A stretch of DNA of 64,000 bases from Chloroflexota bacterium (GTDB lineage: Bacteria; Chloroflexota; Anaerolineae; Aggregatilineales; Phototrophicaceae): contig JAPOXG010000117.1 of NCBI GenBank assembly GCA_026707225.1, positions 46,697 to 110,696 of the forward strand. The letters are read 5' to 3'. Below, in pieces: positions 9,937 through 19,722 of this stretch. Every line of letters begins with the position of its first letter. Within the stretch, counting starts at the first letter, position 1. The position numbers and the translations under genes were made by a program. The notes beneath the pieces are model-generated. The model was not told the origin of the DNA and made no database searches. It was given only the letters and a program-made list of their open reading frames with translations.

Positions 9937-11847
9937 TCAGTTCGAGTATTTGCCAGTGAGCCGGTCGATCAGGGCGCGGAATTGCTGGGTGGAGCGCCGC
10001 TCTTCCAGGGGAATCTTGATGACGCCGGCGATGATGGCTTCGCGGCGGACGCGCTCTTGTTCTTCCAACTGCAATTTGTAGATTTCTTCGTAGAGACCGC
10101 CATCTTGCAGCAAAGTTTCGTGCGTGCCCTGTTGGATGATTTCGCCGTCGCGCAAGACGATGATTTGATCGGCTTTCAAGATCGTGCTCATGCGCTGAGC
10201 GATGACGAAGGTCGTGCGGTCCTCCATGATACGCTCCAACGCTTGCTGAATCAGGTGTTCCGTCTGCGTGTCGACGCTGCTGGTGGCGTCGTCCAGAACC
10301 AGGATGCGCGGATCAATGAGCAGGGCGCGGGCGATGGCGATGCGCTGTTTCTGCCCGCCGGACAGGGTGACGCCGCGCTCGCCGACTTCCGTCAGGTAGC
10401 CATCGGGAAACTCGGAGATGAAGTCGTGCGCATTGGCTGATTTGGCTGCAGCCACAATCTGATCGCGCGTGGCTCCGGGGTTGCCGTAGGCGATGTTTTC
10501 GTCGATGGTGGCGTTGAATAGAAGCGGCTGCTGCATGACGATGCCGATCTGGCTGCGCAAGCTGTCGAGATCAAAGTCGCGCACATCAATGCCGTCAATG
10601 GTGACAGCGCCCGAAGTCACGTCATAGAAACGCGGAATCAAATTGGCGATGGTGGTCTTGCCGGAGCCGGTTAAGCCGATGATGGCGACAACTTCGCCCG
10701 GCTGCGCTTCCAGGTCGATTTGATTGAGCACGGCCTGGTTGGAACTGCTGTAGCGTGTGCTGACATTATCGAAGCGGACTCTGCCCGTGATGGCGGTCTT
10801 GATGGCATTTGGTTTGTTCACGACTGCTTCCGGCTCGTCCAGGACTTCAAAGACCCGCTCGCCACTGGCGACTGCCTGCGTGGTCAGCAATATGATGAAG
10901 CCGATGAAGCGCAGCGGCTGTGACAAGAGCAGCACGTAAGCGTTGAAAGTCACGATCAAGCCCACGGTGATGTTCGCCATGCCCTGCGATTCCAATATGC
11001 CGCCGAACAGCAGGACAAGCGCTGTCGACATCGCCGCCAGGAAGGCGCTCGCTGGCAAATAAGTGATCCACTGCGTGATAAAGTCGAGCTGCTCTTCATA
11101 GAGATTCTGGTTTTCTTTGTGGAAGCGCTCAATCTCGTAAGGCTCGCGGGCGAATACGCGCACGACCTCGGCGCCCAGGGCATTTTCCTGGATGTGGTTG
11201 CTGAGCACCTGCATCCGGTCCATCACTTTTTTCCAGCGCGGATGCACGCGCATGACGAAATGGTTGGAATAAAATGCCAGCGGCGCCAGCGGAATAAAGG
11301 CGATGATCGCCAGGAGCGGACTCGAAGCCAGCATGATCCCGACCACGCCAAAGAGCAAAATGATGAAGTTTAGACCATCCATCAAGCCGAAGGAGAAGTA
11401 GCGCTGAATCTCGTTGACATCGCTGATCGCGCGCGTGATGATCGTCCCCACTTGCGCGCTGTCGTGATAGCTGAATGATTGCTGCTGTACTTTGTCGTAG
11501 ATTTGGTTGCGGATATCGTATGACACGTAGTGGGACAGGCGCTCGCCAAAGAAGCGGCCCAGGAAGGCGACCGCCCCGCGGATCAGACCCAAGGCGACGA
11601 CGAGCAGGCCCGCGCTGAGCATATAGGCGCTGTCTTTGCCGGCGATGCCGATATCCACAACATCGCGCAAGATATAGGGAACGACGATCAAGAGGACATT
11701 TAAGCCAATGATGCCTATGGCAGCCAAGCCGACCCAAAGCTTATAGTTGGAAAGATAAGCCATCAGGCGCTGCCAAATGCGCAGGGCGGCGAATTTGCGT
11801 GGCTTGGGGAGGGCGTCGAGCTCTCTGGTGGAATCGGCGGATGCCAT
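9937..11847 (-). CDS. ABC transporter ATP-binding/permease protein (exporter half B)
   Basis: N-terminal TM domain; Walker A GLTGSGKTT; signature LSGGQKQ; Walker B ILVLDDATS. Tandem with 8086..9915. Confidence 0.92.
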   Translation of the reverse strand: MASADSTRELDALPKPRKFAALRIWQRLMAYLSNYKLWVGLAAIGIIGLNVLLIVVPYILRDVVDIGIAGKDSAYMLSAGLLVVALGLIRGAVAFLGRFFGERLSHYVSYDIRNQIYDKVQQQSFSYHDSAQVGTIITRAISDVNEIQRYFSFGLMDGLNFIILLFGVVGIMLASSPLLAIIAFIPLAPLAFYSNHFVMRVHPRWKKVMDRMQVLSNHIQENALGAEVVRVFAREPYEIERFHKENQNLYEEQLDFITQWITYLPASAFLAAMSTALVLLFGGILESQGMANITVGLIVTFNAYVLLLSQPLRFIGFIILLTTQAVASGERVFEVLDEPEAVVNKPNAIKTAITGRVRFDNVSTRYSSSNQAVLNQIDLEAQPGEVVAIIGLTGSGKTTIANLIPRFYDVTSGAVTIDGIDVRDFDLDSLRSQIGIVMQQPLLFNATIDENIAYGNPGATRDQIVAAAKSANAHDFISEFPDGYLTEVGERGVTLSGGQKQRIAIARALLIDPRILVLDDATSSVDTQTEHLIQQALERIMEDRTTFVIAQRMSTILKADQIIVLRDGEIIQQGTHETLLQDGGLYEEIYKLQLEEQERVRREAIIAGVIKIPLEERRSTQQFRALIDRLTGKYSN

Positions 11848-12071
11848 GCGCGGTCTCCTGAAGGCGCGGCTGCAGTTCAGTCAATGGGTCAGCGTCTGGA
11901 TGCCATTTTCGCGACGCACAAGCCTACAGTGTACAGCAGGGGATGTCAGTTGACTACGAGCAGATAGCGCAGTTTGAAAATGATGACTGACTTGTGATCG
12001 GCACTGGAATTCCTTGACAGATTGGTCAAAATATAAGCAGTGAAAAAGTCCAGTGCCGAGAGGGAACTGCC

Positions 12072-12836
12072 ATGTCTGAACTGAAACCGATAGCGCTTCA
12101 ACTTTATACCGTGCGCGAATTGCTCGGGGAAGATTTCGAAGGCACGGTGCGGGCTGTCGCCGATGTGGGTTATATCGGCGTTGAACCTTACACCGGGATG
12201 CCATGCGAGTTGGCCGAGGCGGCGACGCTCTTCCGCGAGTTGGATTTGCAGACCTTCAACAGCCACGCGCCCTTCCCTGATGAAGCCAACCAGGAGGCCG
12301 TGCTTGAAGTCGCCGAGGCCTTTGATCTCGAAAGCGTCGCCATTGCTATGCTGCCGCCGGAAGACTTTGAGACCATCGATTCCATCAAGCGAACTTGCGA
12401 AAGGCTGAATCAAGCCGGCGAATTCGCCCGCGCCAACAATCTGGGCTTGCACTATCACAATCATTGGTGGGAGTACAAACAGATTGACGGCACCGCCACG
12501 GTAGATGTCATGCTGGATGAGTTATCAGACAGCGTTGGTTTGCAGATTGATACTTATTGGGTGCAGGTTGGTGGCGAAGACGCCGTTGAGCTGGTCAAGC
12601 AAGTAGGGGCGCGCGCGCCGCTGATTCATCTAAAGGATGGCTGGCTGGAGCCGCGTGGCGATATGGCGGCAGTCGGGCATGGCGTGATGAAGGTCCCTGA
12701 GCTTGTTGATGCGACGGCGGAGACCGCCGACTGGTACATCGTCGAGCAGGATCGCAGCAATAACGCCCGGCTGGAAGCGGTGCGCGAGAGCTATGCCTAT
12801 CTGACTTCAAACGGCTTCGCGCGCGGCAAGAAATAA
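12072..12836 (+). CDS. Sugar phosphate isomerase/epimerase (xylose isomerase-like TIM barrel)
   Basis: KPIALQLYTVRELLGEDFEGTVRAVADVGYIGVEPY; LGLHYHNHWWEY; PLIHLKDG. Confidence 0.85.
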   Translation: MSELKPIALQLYTVRELLGEDFEGTVRAVADVGYIGVEPYTGMPCELAEAATLFRELDLQTFNSHAPFPDEANQEAVLEVAEAFDLESVAIAMLPPEDFETIDSIKRTCERLNQAGEFARANNLGLHYHNHWWEYKQIDGTATVDVMLDELSDSVGLQIDTYWVQVGGEDAVELVKQVGARAPLIHLKDGWLEPRGDMAAVGHGVMKVPELVDATAETADWYIVEQDRSNNARLEAVRESYAYLTSNGFARGKK

Positions 12837-12869
12837 ACATCGCGCTGGCGCGGGCATGGAAGCGGCAAA

Positions 12870-13871
12870 ATGAAAATTCCAATTGAAGCATTGCGTTCGG
12901 CGACGAGGCGGGCAATCGCGGCGCAGGGATTCAACGCGGCTGATACCGAGATCATCCTTGAGATCATCATGTACGCCCAGCTGCGCGGCAATAATCAGAA
13001 TGTGATCAAGCTGTTGGGCGCGGGCATGCCGGCGGACCCAGCCGCCCGTGAAATCAGGGTCGTCAAGGATACCAAGCTGTCGGCGCTGATTGATGGCGGC
13101 TGGAACCAGGGCATGGTGGTCGTAGATCGCGCGACCGGCCTGGCCATCGAAAAGGCGCAGGCGCATGGCTTTGGCATCGTCGGCACGCGGCGCAGCAACT
13201 CACCCACCGGCGCCATCGGTTATTTTGCGCGGACGCTGGCCGATGCGGGCATGATTGGTTTTGTTTGCTCCGGCTCGATGGAGTTGATGGCGATGCACGG
13301 CTCTTACGAGCCCTTCTTCGGCACGAATCCACTGGCGATTGGCATCCCAACGGCGGGCAATCCGATCGTCTTCGATATGGCGACGGCCGCGATCGCCTGG
13401 TATGGCATTCACCTGGCCCATGCCGAGGGACGGTCAATACCGGAAGGCGTCGCCTATGACTGCGACGGACAGATCACGACCGATCCGGCGGCGGCGCTGG
13501 CGGGCGCGATCAGAGCCTTCGGCGGCTACAAAGGCGCGGCGCTGGCGCTCATTGTCGAAGTGCTGACGCGTCCACTGGTCGGCGCCGTTCGAGACGACGC
13601 GGGCAAGAAGCGGGACTGGGGCAATCTGGTTTTCGCCATCGACCCTGAACTGCTAGCCGATGATTTAGCGAGCTTTCAGGATGGAGTCAGCGACTTGCTG
13701 GCGCGCCTCAAACGTCTGAAGCGCTTGCCGGGCGTCGAGGAGATTCTGGCGCCGGGCGAACGCGGGGATCGCATCCATGAACGCATCATGGCGGCGGGCG
13801 AAATCGAAATGGACGAACAGATCTGGCTTGATTTGCAGGCGGTCGGCGCTTCAGTCGACGATCCCGATTGA
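12870..13871 (+). CDS. Ldh family oxidoreductase (malate/L-lactate dehydrogenase type)
   Basis: SNSPTGAIGYFARTLADAGMIGFVCSGS, EPFFGTNPLAIGIPT, FDMATAAIAW, FGGYKGAALALIVEVLTRPLVGA. Confidence 0.88.
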   Translation: MKIPIEALRSATRRAIAAQGFNAADTEIILEIIMYAQLRGNNQNVIKLLGAGMPADPAAREIRVVKDTKLSALIDGGWNQGMVVVDRATGLAIEKAQAHGFGIVGTRRSNSPTGAIGYFARTLADAGMIGFVCSGSMELMAMHGSYEPFFGTNPLAIGIPTAGNPIVFDMATAAIAWYGIHLAHAEGRSIPEGVAYDCDGQITTDPAAALAGAIRAFGGYKGAALALIVEVLTRPLVGAVRDDAGKKRDWGNLVFAIDPELLADDLASFQDGVSDLLARLKRLKRLPGVEEILAPGERGDRIHERIMAAGEIEMDEQIWLDLQAVGASVDDPD

Positions 13872-15419
13872 GGGCAGCATGCGCTCGTAGATCACGCCGC
13901 GCTGCCCGCGTCTGTCGGATGGCAGGCTGGCCAAGCCGCCGGCGACAAAGAGGTGACTGGAGCCCTCGCCGCTGAGGTTGAGGGCGTCGACGGCGCCCGC
14001 CTCTTGCAAAATGCCGATCATTTCATCCAGCGTTGCGCCGTGGCTGTCCATCTCGGTGCGGAAGCTTGGATTGCAGCCGTCCACGACGACGAGAAGCAAA
14101 TTCCCATCCGGCTTGATGCCGAGAGCGCTGCGAGCTTTGCGTTGGCTCTCCCCGCCCAGGTCGATATGCACGGGTGAAACGCCGACGGCAGCGCCTCGGC
14201 TCGGATAAAACTCTTCGGCAGCGGCCGACTGCTCAAGCACATTTTCCCCCTGGCGCATAAGAATCGGTCCAGCTTGTATCGCGGACTGCAAGCGACTGTT
14301 CTCATCGGCGAATTCATATTCGACCCAGGCGTTTTCAATCAGGTCTTCGGCGACGCGGGCGGGCAGCGCGCCGTCTTGGAGCGACAGTACAAAGCCATTT
14401 TGCGGGATCTGCAGCCCACCGCCGCGCTTCCAGCTCAGCACCTGTCGATTGACGAGGACGAACTCCATGCGATCCGGCGCTGCTGGACTGCGATCATGCG
14501 GGCGGCTGTCGTCGGCTAATCCGCCGGCGCGCGTATATATCGTGATTGGCTGCGGATCCGGCGGATTCAGGTGGAAGCGCTGGACGCAATCGGCGATGGC
14601 GCTCAGGGTGATGTCTCCAGGCAGGACGAGCTGGATCTCATTCAAGCTGAATGTCTCAATGCGCCAGGCGGCGCCATCGTAGAGCAGGGCGCCGCGGCGA
14701 TAAATGGGCGGACGCAGGATTGTGTTTTCCGCGACCATCAAGCCGATTGCGTCGCCATAGCCCGAATGATGGCTGATCAGGTCATCATGTTCGTGCAGGA
14801 AATGCGTCGTGTTGAAGACAACCTGACGCTCGTGGTTTTGCACAAAGCGTCGGATGAAATCGCAGCGGCCGATGCGGATGAAATTGTGCCGCACATCAAA
14901 GGGGCGGAACACGCGCGGTTGGTAGCTGCCACGCTCGATGTTGGGGTAGAGATCGAGCTGGATCGATTCTTCCAGCCAGCTCAAAACGGAGGCCGCCCGC
15001 GCCCGCCAGTCGCGCTGCGCCGCCGGGATATCGACCTGCCATTCGTACGTGTCGCCGATGTATTCGTGCAGCTGCAGCCAGCCTTCCGCCAGCAGTTTGC
15101 GCAAGACGCATGTGATGAAAGAATTGGCGCTGATGATTTGCTCGCCGTCGTCTGTCCGGTAGCTGAGCCCGGGGAACATCTGCTCGGCGCGGCGGTCTGT
15201 TTGCATGGCGGTCCAGGTCAGGATATGCGGTCGGTCTTCGCCGCGGGCGCGCGCTCTGGCGTAATGCATGCGGGCGATATCCTGCTGGCGGACATAGCTG
15301 CTCATGGGGTGCAGGTCTTCAAAGCGCAGCCGCCCGGCCGGAATGTCAACCCTGTGCACAGTGGAAAAAATGCCGCCGTTGAATTGCCGCGTGGTTTTGT
15401 GATAGCGGATTTCGGACAT
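13851..15419 (-). CDS. Protein with C-terminal phosphodiester glycosidase (NAGPA/DUF2233-like) domain; N-terminal region of unknown function
   Basis: C-terminus LLLVVVDGCNPSFRTEMDSHGATLDEMIGILQEAGAVDALNLSGEGSSHLFVAGGLASLPSDRRGQRGVIYERMLPSIGIV resembles the NAGPA DG..GATLxExAxxL...ALNLDGGGSS pattern. N-terminal ~300 aa not recognised. Confidence 0.6.
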   Translation of the reverse strand: MSEIRYHKTTRQFNGGIFSTVHRVDIPAGRLRFEDLHPMSSYVRQQDIARMHYARARARGEDRPHILTWTAMQTDRRAEQMFPGLSYRTDDGEQIISANSFITCVLRKLLAEGWLQLHEYIGDTYEWQVDIPAAQRDWRARAASVLSWLEESIQLDLYPNIERGSYQPRVFRPFDVRHNFIRIGRCDFIRRFVQNHERQVVFNTTHFLHEHDDLISHHSGYGDAIGLMVAENTILRPPIYRRGALLYDGAAWRIETFSLNEIQLVLPGDITLSAIADCVQRFHLNPPDPQPITIYTRAGGLADDSRPHDRSPAAPDRMEFVLVNRQVLSWKRGGGLQIPQNGFVLSLQDGALPARVAEDLIENAWVEYEFADENSRLQSAIQAGPILMRQGENVLEQSAAAEEFYPSRGAAVGVSPVHIDLGGESQRKARSALGIKPDGNLLLVVVDGCNPSFRTEMDSHGATLDEMIGILQEAGAVDALNLSGEGSSHLFVAGGLASLPSDRRGQRGVIYERMLPSIGIVD

Positions 15420-15587
15420 GATCAGGACCGTAAATGGGACGGATAAATTCTACTATCACTATACCTGTTTCGCGCTTGCAGGCAAAGTTCGCAATATCTC
15501 AGGGGAGTGTCTAATGTTATGGATACAGGAAATGGATGAGGTGTGCGTCATAGGCCGCCCCATTGCCAACGTCCCTCCGTACTAGAA

Positions 15588-15841
15588 CTAGCGACTGCCC
15601 AGCTCAATCGGGATTTCGGCGACGCGGCGCGTCAGATTGGCGGGGATCGCGAAGCCGACGCCGGAACTGCTGCGCGAGCCGCCGATGATCTGCGCGTCCA
15701 CCTTGATGACGGCGATGTCGGAAGCCAGATCGAGGCCCACCAGACGGGCTCGGTAAATCCCGCCCTCGATGCATTCAGCCGCGATCTCTTCGGCCTCGTC
15801 GACCACGTGGGCATTGGTCACGATGTGGCCCGCCTGGTCTT
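15588..15841 (-). pseudogene. Remnant of an HtrA/DegP-like trypsin-type serine protease
   Basis: Reverse translation QAGHIVTNAHVVDEAEEI...RARLVGLDLASDIAVIKVDA then SSSGVGFAIPANLTRRVAEIPIELG: only the His/Asp segments and a late GFAIP segment. The intervening Ser-nucleophile region is missing. Confidence 0.7.
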
Positions 15842-16192
15842 TTGGCGGCGACTTCATCGACGCCGAAACCGGCGAAGCCATGATGACGTCCGAACCCGTG
15901 CAGCTCGCTCTGAGCCTGCTCTCAACAATGTGGGTTGACGACGAATCGATGGTCTTGCCCGGCGCGGAAGGCATGACGATGGATCGAATTGCCATGGCGA
16001 ATTTCGGACCATGGAGCTCTTGGTAGGTCTATTACAATGTCGACTTCGAATGGGAGTTTGTGCCGGCGCCGATAGGCACGGATGAAGTCGTGCTCGCCTG
16101 GGGCAGCGCCTGGGCTGCCTTCGCCAGCTCCGTGTATCAAGACGAAGTTCGCCAGTTCATGGATTTCTTCCTGCGCCGGACAAGCAATTCCA
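15836..16192 (+). pseudogene. Remnant of an extracellular sugar-binding protein (ABC transporter SBP family 1)
   Basis: Frame +1: GGDFIDAETGEAMMTSEPVQLALSLLSTMWVDDESMVLPGAEGMTMDRIAMANFGPWSSW*VYYNVDFEWEFVPAPIGTDEVVLAWGSAWAAFASSVYQDEVRQFMDFFL. In-frame TAG at 16024-16026; no N-terminus. Confidence 0.65.
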
Positions 16193-16369
16193 GCGCGCCG
16201 CCGATTGGGCTTGGTCCCCGCCGGGCAAGGCGGCTACCGAGATCGAAGGCTTCGTGGCGAAAGCGGCCCTGAAGTTGTCGGCTGAACAAAAGCAGTTTGA
16301 GATCGAGTCGGTCGCCAATGGAAGGGCGCCCTTCGCGCATCGTGAAGAAGCGCGTCTGCACAATATCTA

Positions 16370-17311
16370 CAGCCAGGAGGTCAGCCTGGTCACCTCGGGC
16401 CAAGCGGCACATCGAGCTCGTGCCCAATCAGAACAGTTTCGGCCACATGGAACGCTGGTTTGAGCAGCCGCAGTACCGACATCTGGCCGAAGTCGACGTC
16501 GAATTCAGCGCGCCCTGGGGTGTGCCTCATCTGCCATCCACGCTGTCGCCCGCGGTACCGGAAACGCTAGCCTTTATCGAAAGTCTTTATGCTGAGCTCT
16601 TGCCCAACTTCAGCAGCAAACTGTTCAATATCGGCTGCGACGAGACCTTTGAACTGGGATTGGGGCGACACCTGGGGCTGGCGGCGCTGTCTGCCCGTGA
16701 GCTATCTAGGCTTCGCCTATGGCGCGGCTCTGAGTTGGGCTTACGCCGAAAACCGCGAACTGAATCTGCCGCTGGCTCTGGATTCCTTCGTGTTCGAGGA
16801 CCGCAAAGCCTTGATGGGGCAGCTCGTCTACGACCTCGGCAATGCTTACCAGGAAACCGGCGTCATCCAAAACGTCGCCAGCCTGCTGTATTCGCTGCAC
16901 ATTTACTCGCTGGACAACTTGCGCGAGCGCGCCTCGCTGCTCTTTCACGCAGGTGAAAGCCAGAAGACCTTATTCGATGACGATCAGCTGCGCGCAAAAC
17001 TGCATGCGTCGCTGGAATACATTGCTGATTGCAGCGCGCCAATTAAGCAAGCGCGGATGGGTGTGTCCGACGCGGAGCTGATCAAGCGCGAATTCAAGCA
17101 TATGGCGCTGCTGCCGCAGCATGGCGCTCGCCGCGGCTTGCTGCAAATGTCCGATCCAGCGGGGACGCGACAGAGCATGCGCGATGAGCTGGCACTCATT
17201 GAAGCCGAGTTTCCCTTGCTCTGGCTCGCGCGCAGCCGGCCCGGGGGCATGGTCGACAGTCAGCGGCAACTTTCCGAGATGCGACTGCATTATGAATCGG
17301 CGGAAAGCTAA
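16370..17311 (+). pseudogene. Frameshifted and internally deleted family 20-like beta-N-acetylhexosaminidase
   Basis: Frame 1 HIELVPNQNSFGHMERWFEQPQYRHLAE...KLFNIGCDETFELGLG continues in frame 2 as VSYLGFAYGAALSWAYAENRELNLPLALDSFVFEDRKALMGQLVYDLGNAYQ...LWLARSRPGGMVDS. N-terminal and middle parts are missing. Confidence 0.7.
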
Positions 17312-17542
17312 GGGAGCGCCGCCAAGTAGCGCCGGTCGATCAGGACGCGTAGACACAGACCACCGGAGCGGGCGACCCGTGGACCGCCCCAGCGGATTCC
17401 GCTCCGTGAAAAGCCGGGCGAGCAAAGGGAGAGACTGCACTGAAGCTGTGAATATGAAGCTGAAACCATATATAATAGGGCTAGCATGAGGCAAGACCAG
17501 GTTGCGCGCTCGATGTAGCCTGGCAAGTAGAGAGGTCGATCC

Positions 17543-18556
17543 ATGACCGAGGACAGTCAGCAAAGGCGGATTAAGTTTTATCGTTCGCCGGTTTCGGCCG
17601 CCGATTTGGCGCGTTTGAACCAGCGCAGCGACGTCAAGGGCATGGCGCAGACTTTGGCTTTCCTGGGGGTACTCTTTTGCACCGGCGCGCTCGCCTGGTA
17701 CGCCGTCGGCCGGGCGCATTGGCTGGTCGTCATCGCGCTGATTTTCTTGTATGGCTCTTTGCAAAAGTTCACTGTCAATGGACACCACGAATTCTGTCAT
17801 AAGACCGTATTCAAGACTCAATGGCTCAACGAGTTCTTCGTGCACATTTTCAGTTTCCTCGGCTGGTTCAGCCATATCTCCTTCTGGGCCAGCCATCAGG
17901 CGCATCATCGCTATACCTTGCACCCGCCCGATGATTCCGAGGTCGTCCTGCCGGTCAAGTTCACGCTCAAGTCTTATCTCCTTTTCGCCTTCATCAATGC
18001 GCGCGGTTTCTTCCTGCGCATGAGGCATACGCTGAAGCTCTGTTTCGGCATTATTGAAGATGATTGGGAGCAAGTTCTCTTCCCGCCAGAAAATGTAAAG
18101 GGCAGGCGAGCGCTCTTCAATTGGGCGCGCGCCCTCATGATTGGTCACGGGTTGATCGTACTCGTCTCGGTCTTGACCGGCTGGTGGATGCTGGCGGTGC
18201 TGGTTACCTTCGGGTCATTCTACGCCGGCGGATTCCAATATCTGTTGAATGTCGCGCAGCATATCGGCTTGACTGACAACACGCCCGACTACCGCATAAA
18301 CACCCGCACCATCGCGCTCAATCCGATTCTGGCCTTCCTCTACTGGCAAATGAATTATCATATCGAGCATCATATGTACGCGGCTGTGCCCTTCTACAAC
18401 CTGCCGGAATTGCATCGGATCGTGAAGCATGATATGCCTGAGCCCTGCCAGGGCATCACCGGGACATGGCGCCAGATCATCCCCATCCTGCGGCGGCAAC
18501 AGATCGAGCCGGACTATCAGTTCGCGCCGGAAGTGCCCAATCCTCAAATGTCGTAG
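17543..18556 (+). CDS. Fatty acid desaturase (membrane di-iron)
   Basis: His boxes NGHHEFCHK, SHQAHHRY, NYHIEHHMY. Confidence 0.85.
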   Translation: MTEDSQQRRIKFYRSPVSAADLARLNQRSDVKGMAQTLAFLGVLFCTGALAWYAVGRAHWLVVIALIFLYGSLQKFTVNGHHEFCHKTVFKTQWLNEFFVHIFSFLGWFSHISFWASHQAHHRYTLHPPDDSEVVLPVKFTLKSYLLFAFINARGFFLRMRHTLKLCFGIIEDDWEQVLFPPENVKGRRALFNWARALMIGHGLIVLVSVLTGWWMLAVLVTFGSFYAGGFQYLLNVAQHIGLTDNTPDYRINTRTIALNPILAFLYWQMNYHIEHHMYAAVPFYNLPELHRIVKHDMPEPCQGITGTWRQIIPILRRQQIEPDYQFAPEVPNPQMS

Positions 18557-18621
18557 CGCTTCAAGATCAGATGTCGTCGCCTGCGCTGGTGCCAGTTGGC
18601 TCGTTGGCGGCCCTCTGAGGT

Positions 18622-18650
18622 TTGACAGGCAAATGCATCGTGACTAGAAT
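18622..18650 (+). promoter_or_regulatory. Sigma-70-like promoter TTGACA-N17-TAGAAT upstream of the oligopeptide ABC operon
   Basis: TTGACA at 18622-18627, 17-nt spacer, TAGAAT at 18645-18650. Confidence 0.55.
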
Positions 18651-18770
18651 CCACTTTACAGCGGAGTCGATTGCTGTTGGTTGCCAGGCGCCGTCGGGCA
18701 GATTTCCGCGAGCGAGACTTGCAATCCCAGCTCCGATGATGTTTCCAACTAGATCTCGCAGATTGAGACG

Positions 18771-19712
18771 ATGAAACAATACATCCTGCGGCGAGTCATC
18801 TTGATGATTCCCCTCGTCTTTGGCGTGACCACCGCCACCTTCGCGCTGATTCATCTTATCCCCGGCGACCCGGTCGAATTAATGATGAGCAACGCGCGGC
18901 AGCTGACCCAGGAAGAGATACATCGGATTCGCGAAAAGCTGGGTCTCAACGATCCGCTGCCGATCCAATATGTACGCTATGTGACAAATCTGCTCAAAGG
19001 CGACATGGGCAAATCGGTGCGGTCGCGCTCCGCCGTCAGTTATGAGATCATGCAGCGGCTGCCCGATACCGTCATCCTTACGGTGACGTCCATTTGCCTT
19101 GTGCTTGTCCTAGCCTTGCCCATCGGTATTCTGTCCGCCTTGAAACGCGGCACCTGGATCGACACGTTGGCAATGACCTTCGCTTTGTTCGGCGTATCGA
19201 TACCGGCCTTTTGGTTTGGCATTATGCTGATGCTAATCTTTGGGCTGCACCTCGATTGGCTGCCCACTGTCGGCCAGGGCAAGACGCCGATAGAATTCGC
19301 CCGCTCGCTCATTCTGCCCTCCGTGACACTGAGCCTGATTCTCCTGGGGCTGGTGACGCGGGTGGCGCGTTCCAGCATGTTGGAAGTATTGAGCCTGGAT
19401 TACGTGCGCACGGCGCGGGCGAAGGGCTTGGGCGCGAAGTGGGTCAATTTCCGCCATGCTTTGCCCAATGCCCTCATCCCGATTTTAACCGTCGTCTCCG
19501 GACAATTTGCCAGCTTGCTCGGCGGCGCCGTCCTTATCGAGAAAGTCTTCGGCTGGCCCGGCATAGGTCGGCTCGCGGTCGATTCCATCTTCGCCCGCGA
19601 CTACCTGGTCGTCACCAACACGGTGCTGGTGTTCGCGGTCATGGTTATTCTCGTCAATCTCGCCAATGACATTCTGTATTGCTACATCGACCCGCGCATT
19701 CGATTTCAGTAG
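18771..19712 (+). CDS. Dipeptide/oligopeptide ABC transporter permease (DppB/OppB type)
   Basis: MKQYILRRVILMIPLVFGVTTATFALIHLIPGDPVELM; EALSLDYVRTARAKGLG-type EAA loop (MLEVLSLDYVRTARAKGLGAKWV). Confidence 0.93.
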   Translation: MKQYILRRVILMIPLVFGVTTATFALIHLIPGDPVELMMSNARQLTQEEIHRIREKLGLNDPLPIQYVRYVTNLLKGDMGKSVRSRSAVSYEIMQRLPDTVILTVTSICLVLVLALPIGILSALKRGTWIDTLAMTFALFGVSIPAFWFGIMLMLIFGLHLDWLPTVGQGKTPIEFARSLILPSVTLSLILLGLVTRVARSSMLEVLSLDYVRTARAKGLGAKWVNFRHALPNALIPILTVVSGQFASLLGGAVLIEKVFGWPGIGRLAVDSIFARDYLVVTNTVLVFAVMVILVNLANDILYCYIDPRIRFQ

Positions 19713-19722
19713 AGGATGAAGC

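Noticed and set aside
16970-18148. 392-aa minus-strand ORF
   Set aside because: Overlaps antisense to both the GH20 remnant and the desaturase, each with recognisable motifs on the plus strand.
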